Virus record (IMG/VR): IMGVR_UViG_3300022200_001980
Coordinates: 1-31,158 of that record
Reading direction: 5' to 3' (one strand)
Length of the DNA: 31,158 bases
Source: a virus
Part shown: in pieces, positions 27,533 to 31,158 of the stretch
Position numbering within the stretch: the stretch's first letter is position 1
How the letters are laid out: the number at the start of each line of letters is the position of its first letter
Made by a program: the position numbers and the translations under genes
Notes under the pieces: generated by a model
The model's input: the letters and a program-made list of their open reading frames with translations, nothing else
Told to the model about the DNA's origin: nothing
Database searches by the model: none

Positions 27533-28282
27533 TTATTCCTTCACAAGGATGAACTGAAAATGAGTAGCCACCTCATCTGTACCGGATGAAGACAAGGCTC
27601 TAGCCTCAATATCGGATTTCTCTTCAATCCGGATTGGTGCTTTGAAATTGTAAGTGTTCTGTCCTGTAGCAAGGCTGGTAATCATGCTGGTAATCAGCAC
27701 TCCACCAAAAGGCCTAGCCATCAATCGACCTACAATATATTTGTTTGCAGCCGTAGTACCAGAGGCAATAGAACCATCAATCAAATAAGCGGTATGCCCA
27801 GCAGGTATGGAATACATAGATTGTATTGATTCGCCATTACCAATCTTAATGAATCCGTAGGTAGTGGCTGGAACACCCGCAGAAACTGTACCAATACCCA
27901 CATGAATATTGCCGATATTTACCGCTCCAGCAACCACAGTAACGCGATTAATCCGGATGTAAGTCTTGCTGGTATTGACTGCATTTTGCCCATTCAGATT
28001 GACTGTTTCGGACACGGCATTCCAGTTTGCATCTAGACCCTGAATAAACACGCTCTGAGCGCCACCAGTGCCATAAAGATCACTCCCGCTACTGCTGGAT
28101 ACCTTCATCACGCTAGCCGCCGTAGGATAGCTGTACAGGCCACCCTTGCCCCATACCGTTGATAGGGTGGTGGTAGAAACCCCAGCCCCAAATATCGTCA
28201 GGCAGCTATGATTGGGGTAATTCCTATTGGCGACATCAAAATAGAATTCGCTGGTAGGGCTGGGATCGTAATACTGGCTCAT
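27533..28282 (-). CDS. Virion structural protein of environmental-phage type
   Basis: 249 residues, beta-rich. The run of motifs SVMKVSSSSGSDLYGTGGAQ, FIQGLDANWNAVSETVNLNG, KTYIRINRVTVVAG, IHVGIGTVSAGVP and SMYSIPAGHTAYLIDG is one I recognise from many marine and freshwater phage genomes, annotated as structural protein of unknown place. It may decorate the head or form a fibre base. It is followed closely by the DUF6496-like gene and overlaps the preceding gene by four bases. Confidence 0.72.
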   Translation of the reverse strand: MSQYYDPSPTSEFYFDVANRNYPNHSCLTIFGAGVSTTTLSTVWGKGGLYSYPTAASVMKVSSSSGSDLYGTGGAQSVFIQGLDANWNAVSETVNLNGQNAVNTSKTYIRINRVTVVAGAVNIGNIHVGIGTVSAGVPATTYGFIKIGNGESIQSMYSIPAGHTAYLIDGSIASGTTAANKYIVGRLMARPFGGVLITSMITSLATGQNTYNFKAPIRIEEKSDIEARALSSSGTDEVATHFQFILVKE

Positions 28283-28488
28283 TTTTTAGGCTCCACAATA
28301 ATGTTTGAATCAAGCATGGCTTGGTCGGTATGCCCTAACCGTTTGCACAAAGTCATTCTATTTTGTCCCGGAGCGCGTACTTCCCAAATATCACCCTTGA
28401 GCCAGAATTGCTCTCCTGCGTTCAGTTGCCCGAGAGTAATCTCTTCTTCTTCTAGGGCTTGATACACACAACTGTCTGGTCTAGGCAT
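28279..28488 (-). CDS. Small phage protein with ligand-like beta fold
   Basis: 69 residues from the ATG at 28488, chosen because GGAGG lies seven bases upstream; the frame is open further but would run through the neighbouring lipoprotein and holin genes. TLGQLNAGEQFWLKGDIWEV, then KRLGHTDQAMLDSNIIVEP is a compact beta-type domain common in small phage proteins. It overlaps the lipoprotein gene by 37 bases. Function unknown. Confidence 0.68.
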   Translation of the reverse strand: MPRPDSCVYQALEEEEITLGQLNAGEQFWLKGDIWEVRAPGQNRMTLCKRLGHTDQAMLDSNIIVEPKK

Positions 28489-28637
28489 CTCGGAGCCTCC
28501 AATTCGATCAGGAACAGCCTTTCGTCCTTTGTCATCGTTAATTGTCTTAAATCGGCACATCCAGCCATCAAGAACACCAATAAGGCGACTAAGGCCCATA
28601 AGAATACTTCCTGTGCAATTTCTTCTGCGCGTTTCAC
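28452..28637 (-). CDS. Small lipoprotein, possible outer-membrane spanin
   Basis: 61 residues from a GTG at 28637 that overlaps the previous stop (GTGA). A signal peptide with hydrophobic core LWALVALLVFLMAG ends at Cys27, giving a lipobox-like LMAGC. The mature part is about 35 residues with two more cysteines (APRCLDQTVVC). Size, lipobox and position after membrane proteins of the lysis type suggest an o-spanin (Rz1-like), although proline richness typical of Rz1 is missing. Confidence 0.6.
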   Translation of the reverse strand: MKRAEEIAQEVFLWALVALLVFLMAGCADLRQLTMTKDERLFLIELEAPRCLDQTVVCIKP

Positions 28638-29092
28638 GACTTACCGAGGTAGAAACTACCTGCCGCCAGAATAGAAATCTTGAGCCATTCAAAGTGAACA
28701 ATGGCATTTTCCAATCGGACAAACTCAGTCACGGTCTTGGTCGTGTCGATCAGGCCGAGGAAATTGAAGCCAGTTTCCTGCTCGACCGGAACCACAATAT
28801 CCAATCCGGTCAGGCCACCCATCATGGCCCATGCCCCTAGACCGACCATAGATAATACAAAGATGCGGCGGGTCATCTTAGCGAATGGGTCATTCCCTAC
28901 TCGCGCTGCGGCTGCGTCAGCGGCTTTGGTGGCACGCTCGGATTCAGCATTAGCTTGCTCAGTCTTTGCAGCCATTAGCTTCATGTTCAGTTCTAACTGC
29001 TTGGCTTTAGCTTCTTGAGCCTTGTCAATCATCTTGAACAGGCCACCCATCGCCGCGCCACCAGCCATAGTCAAAAGTTCTACTGGGATCAT
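28634..29092 (-). CDS. Holin-like membrane protein with coiled coil
   Basis: 152 residues. Charged helical middle (about 20-65, rich in Ala, Glu and Lys) follows a short hydrophobic start (TMAGGAAMGGLFKM). Two hydrophobic segments are predicted near residues 75-100 (IFVLSMVGLGAWAMMGG) and 135-150 (ISILAAGSFYLG). Such proteins are common in the lysis region of aquatic phages and are often labelled holin. A structural role cannot be excluded. It starts one base before the EF-hand membrane gene's stop region. Confidence 0.6.
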   Translation of the reverse strand: MIPVELLTMAGGAAMGGLFKMIDKAQEAKAKQLELNMKLMAAKTEQANAESERATKAADAAAARVGNDPFAKMTRRIFVLSMVGLGAWAMMGGLTGLDIVVPVEQETGFNFLGLIDTTKTVTEFVRLENAIVHFEWLKISILAAGSFYLGKS

Positions 29093-29407
29093 TTAATCCT
29101 CCTTTTTGGCGGCTGGTTTGCTGAACCCGAAATAGGCTCCAACGATTGCCGCAATGGAAATGTAGTAGATGTTGGACATTTGAGCCAACAAATCGCTGGC
29201 CCTGCTCAGACCGAAATATTCGGTAATGATGACGCTAAATGGGAACAACAGCATCCCGCTCAGACTGAAATAAGACATCCTTCGCATTGCGTCACGACGG
29301 TTGTTTTCGTCCTCGGCAGCCTCTCGCAGTCTGGTGATGTGGATCTCCCATTCCTCCGGGGAAATCTTGCCATCGCCGTTCAGGTCGGCTTTTTCAAAGT
29401 CGGTCAT
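29093..29407 (-). CDS. EF-hand membrane protein, holin-like
   Basis: 104 residues, with GGGGAA before the ATG. Residues 8-19 form a canonical EF-hand loop D-L-N-G-D-G-K-I-S-P-E-E, with D8, N10, D12 and E19 in place for calcium. Two transmembrane segments follow, about 46-65 (SLSGMLLFPFSVIITEYF) and 78-95 (NIYYISIAAIVGAYFG). Calcium-binding loop plus hairpin of membrane helices suggests a regulated holin or membrane sensor. Its position between two other membrane proteins supports a lysis role. Confidence 0.66.
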   Translation of the reverse strand: MTDFEKADLNGDGKISPEEWEIHITRLREAAEDENNRRDAMRRMSYFSLSGMLLFPFSVIITEYFGLSRASDLLAQMSNIYYISIAAIVGAYFGFSKPAAKKED

Positions 29408-29408
29408 T

Positions 29409-29846
29409 TCAGTTCCCCGATAATGGGTTATCCAGAGCCTTTTGGATCTGGTCTTGTAACTCGGTCTTGGTATTTTCTACCTTGATTTCAAACTTATCCA
29501 TCTTGTCCTCGAAGCGCACGATCTTGTCATTCACCCGCTTCTCGATGTCATAGGTCAGTTGTTTGGCATCCCGCAGGTTCTGTTCGATAGATTCCAGTAG
29601 GCGTTCCTGCGTTTCGATCTTTGCGCTGGTCTGCTCCATCTGGGCTTGGTAGCCGCCGATGTCCAGCGAGGCCAGTTCTTCGACTTTTTGGTACATCAGA
29701 ATCCCCTGATACGCAGCCCCCAAAACAGTACCAATCCCAGCAATCGCCATGCCTATGGTGGTCGGGGTCATCCGCAGGCCAAACAGGGTGAAAGACTTGT
29801 CCTTCAAGCCCTCGATTTCGTCCAGTTTGTCACCTAAGTCAGCCAT
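29409..29846 (-). CDS. Membrane-anchored coiled-coil protein (spanin/holin-like)
   Basis: 145 residues. A short polar N-terminus is followed by one membrane helix (about 28-50: TTIGMAIAGIGTVLGAAYQG), then about 85 residues of coiled coil (QAQMEQTSAKIETQERLLES, YDIEKRVNDKIVRFEDKMDK). This N-in, coiled-coil-out topology is like an i-spanin, and the lipoprotein three genes downstream could be its partner. A structural or holin function is an alternative. The ribosome binding site is weak. Confidence 0.58.
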   Translation of the reverse strand: MADLGDKLDEIEGLKDKSFTLFGLRMTPTTIGMAIAGIGTVLGAAYQGILMYQKVEELASLDIGGYQAQMEQTSAKIETQERLLESIEQNLRDAKQLTYDIEKRVNDKIVRFEDKMDKFEIKVENTKTELQDQIQKALDNPLSGN

Positions 29847-30053
29847 TTATAGTTGCCGGTATAATCGCTCTATAATTCATTTGATCCACCTGCCCATAAC
29901 CGGCTCATAAGTAAGCGCAAGCTGTTGATTCATATATTCTGAATGGCTCATATCTTATTTGACGGTCATTTGATTACTCTGCAAATGAGGCAACCTCTTT
30001 GTGCCTATCACACAGGCAGCTACGGCTTCCATGTGTGAGGCTGGCAAACATAC
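29847..30053. other. Intergenic leader with hairpins
   Basis: No convincing gene is seen in these 207 bases. CATTTG/CAAATG arms occur near 29969-29989, and TCACACA/TGTGTGA (30008-30014 and 30032-30038) enclose a smaller AGC-TACG-GCT hairpin. No strong T run follows, so these are not clear terminators. The region may hold regulatory structures for the membrane genes. Confidence 0.4.
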
Positions 30054-30461
30054 TCAATTCTCAAACCCTCCCTGCAACTTCTTGAGGTTTTCCAGTTCCT
30101 GCTGAAGTCGCATCACCTCCAACCGTCTGGCTTGGAGTTCTAGCTGGTACAGGGTATTGCAGTTGATTCGTTCCTTTGGCCCATCAATCGGTATCACGAT
30201 TCTTGCATATAGGCCGATGTCCTTGGTCTGCGGATTAGTAGGATCTTCGCTGCCAAACGGTGACACCGCATTGTTGATGATCCCTGTCGCTCCCAGTTCA
30301 AAGGTAGAGCCACCGCCAATGGCGTTCTTACAGTCCAGATTGCCGGCACGGAATGAGTCCGTTGCATAGCTGCCCGGTGCGCTGGGTAGTTGCAGGTTTA
30401 GCGAGGAGGAATCTGCCATCGCCATCCCACAGAACAGGATTAGTGGTGCAGCTTTGAGCAT
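30054..30461 (-). CDS. Exported protein with C-terminal coiled coil
   Basis: 135 residues from the ATG at 30461. A signal peptide is visible (MLKAAPLILFCGMAMA, cleavage before DSSS). The mature part is Gly/Ser-rich with two cysteines (LDCKNAIGG and RINCNTLY), and ends in a helical, Glu/Leu-rich segment (LELQARRLEVMRLQQELENL). It overlaps the end of the next exported gene by 22 bases. Phage genes with clear Sec signals are few; this one may act in the periplasm or outer envelope. Confidence 0.66.
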   Translation of the reverse strand: MLKAAPLILFCGMAMADSSSLNLQLPSAPGSYATDSFRAGNLDCKNAIGGGSTFELGATGIINNAVSPFGSEDPTNPQTKDIGLYARIVIPIDGPKERINCNTLYQLELQARRLEVMRLQQELENLKKLQGGFEN

Positions 30462-30808
30462 ATTCGGCTCGCCAGTAGAGTGCCTGTGCCATCGCCCCTT
30501 AGCTTGCTCTGGCTGCAAATGTATTGCGCTTTTTCTGCGTCTTTGCTGCGTATGTAGACATCGAATTTGACATGGCCCAAGTAGCGCACATGAGCGATAC
30601 GGTAGCTGGACACAAACGGTACTGGCTGCCAGTCCTCGGTGAATACGCCGATTTCGTAATACTCAACATCCTTGCGTTTGTTGAACAATTCCATCTCAGC
30701 CTTGACCACGCCCTCCACATGGGAAGTTGTCAGGGTCGGGTAGGTGGGAACCATCTCGTGTCCCCAAGCAGGCAGAGCCAGCAGGCATAGGACTATTGCG
30801 CGATACAC
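30440..30808 (-). CDS. Exported Ig-like protein
   Basis: 122 residues from a GTG at 30808 that overlaps the end of the upstream gene and has GGCGGA just before it. The signal peptide YRAIVLCLLALPAWG is followed by HEMVPTYPTLTTSHVEGVV and beta strands (YYEIGVFTEDWQPVPFVSSY, RIAHVRYLGHVKFDVYIRS), an Ig-like fold reminiscent of periplasmic chaperones of pili. Cys residues appear at YICSQ and RICSKL near the C-terminus. The role is unknown. Confidence 0.62.
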   Translation of the reverse strand: MYRAIVLCLLALPAWGHEMVPTYPTLTTSHVEGVVKAEMELFNKRKDVEYYEIGVFTEDWQPVPFVSSYRIAHVRYLGHVKFDVYIRSKDAEKAQYICSQSKLRGDGTGTLLASRICSKLHH

Positions 30809-31158
30809 TCCGCCACCACTACAGAACGATATGTGCCACCCGGAAATGCCTTGTTGCCACCACCGCCATAGGTCGCAGCAGAGTCGATCTTGAACCAAGT
30901 CGTACCAGTCGCTGTCAGGTCATATTCCTTCGTCTGGTCATACTCAACCGCATCGGTGTCGTAGTCAGCCATCGCCACGCTAGACACCTCATGGACGCTC
31001 ACAGATCCTGTGAAGGTCACCATGTCGCTTAGGCTAGGGCTGGCAGAGAAGCCAGTCGGGTAAGTGATCTTGGCCTTGTACGCATCTGCTAGGGACACAT
31101 CGTACCGAACCACAGGAATCACCCCGCCATCGGCAGGAGCAGTCGTCAGGGTATAAGC
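30793..31158 (-). CDS. Phage surface/structural protein, 5' end outside window
   Basis: The frame is open to the window edge (121 residues seen); an internal GTG at 31122 could start translation, but the preceding codons read as normal protein (LTTAPADGG), so the gene probably begins outside. The visible part is beta-rich with DMVTFTGSVSVHEVSSVAMA and AATYGGGGNKAFPGGTYRSV. It looks like a structural or fibre-type domain. Its end overlaps the exported Ig-like gene by 16 bases. Confidence 0.6.
   Translation of the reverse strand, partial: AYTLTTAPADGGVIPVVRYDVSLADAYKAKITYPTGFSASPSLSDMVTFTGSVSVHEVSSVAMADYDTDAVEYDQTKEYDLTATGTTWFKIDSAATYGGGGNKAFPGGTYRSVVVAECIAQ

Noticed and set aside
29877-29951. 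24-residue minus-strand frame followed by a 13-residue frame before 29846
   Set aside because: Chained ATGA overlaps are attractive, but there is no good ribosome binding site and the products are too short to judge.
1-31158. Circular closure of the window (left-end gene continuing into right-end gene)
   Set aside because: Joining the ends puts the two partial genes out of frame by one base, and the left gene is expected to end within a few residues.
1-31158. Integrase, attachment site or tRNA genes
   Set aside because: None could be recognised, so lysogeny is suggested only by the regulator and C4-like RNA.

Overview
The window is a contiguous piece of a tailed double-stranded DNA bacteriophage genome (Caudoviricetes, siphovirus type). 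It has a terminase, a portal, a P22-like coat protein, a tail tube, a tape measure protein and a lambda J-like tail tip, with no contractile sheath. No bacterial housekeeping genes, tRNA or rRNA genes, insertion sequences, CRISPR arrays or integrase are visible. Both ends are cut inside genes on the minus strand, so the genome continues on each side. The host is probably a proteobacterium. This is inferred from the virion gene families and from an RNA that resembles the C4 antisense RNA of P1-like and P4-like phages. A Cro/YdaS-like regulator plus that RNA suggests temperate ancestry, but integration genes are not in the window.

Layout. (1) 17812 down to 1, minus strand: a late operon in the order TerS, TerL, portal, small basic protein, SPP1 gp7-like head protein, scaffold, coat, four connector/completion proteins, tail tube, tail assembly chaperone with a predicted -1 frameshift, tape measure, three distal tail proteins, then receptor-side fibre and baseplate proteins. 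Genes overlap or nearly touch (ATGA, TAATG), so translation is probably coupled. The promoter is predicted at 17965-17993. (2) 18043-19808, plus strand: a separately promoted cassette of two micro-membrane proteins and four unknown proteins, closed by a strong terminator. (3) 19999-20146: six copies of a 15-bp direct repeat between convergent units, a good candidate for a replication origin. (4) 23698 down to 20150, minus strand: replication and recombination genes (CHC2 zinc-finger protein, Lin1244-like initiator with a pentanucleotide repeat, DnaB/RecA-fold helicase, Ref-like HNH nuclease, PD-(D/E)XK resolvase-like nuclease). (5) 23700-24290: control region with the C4-like RNA, a terminator, a Cro/YdaS-like regulator and divergent promoters with inverted-repeat operator candidates. 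(6) 24294-27396, plus strand: an early operon of small proteins, including an SSB-like protein, a PD-(D/E)XK protein and an H1-like lysine-rich membrane protein. (7) 31158 down to 27386, minus strand: a virion surface protein, several holin/spanin-type membrane proteins and secreted proteins. No endolysin is recognisable here.

Most distinctive observations: the C4-like RNA and a complementary segment 65 bases downstream of it; the iteron array; the slippery A AAT TTT heptamer that joins the two tail chaperone frames; the plus-strand cassette with three near-identical gene junctions; the 5-bp tandem repeat inside a replication gene; and several small genes supported by start/stop overlaps and, in some cases, ribosome binding sites. 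All function calls come from reading the sequence and recalling families; no searches were run.
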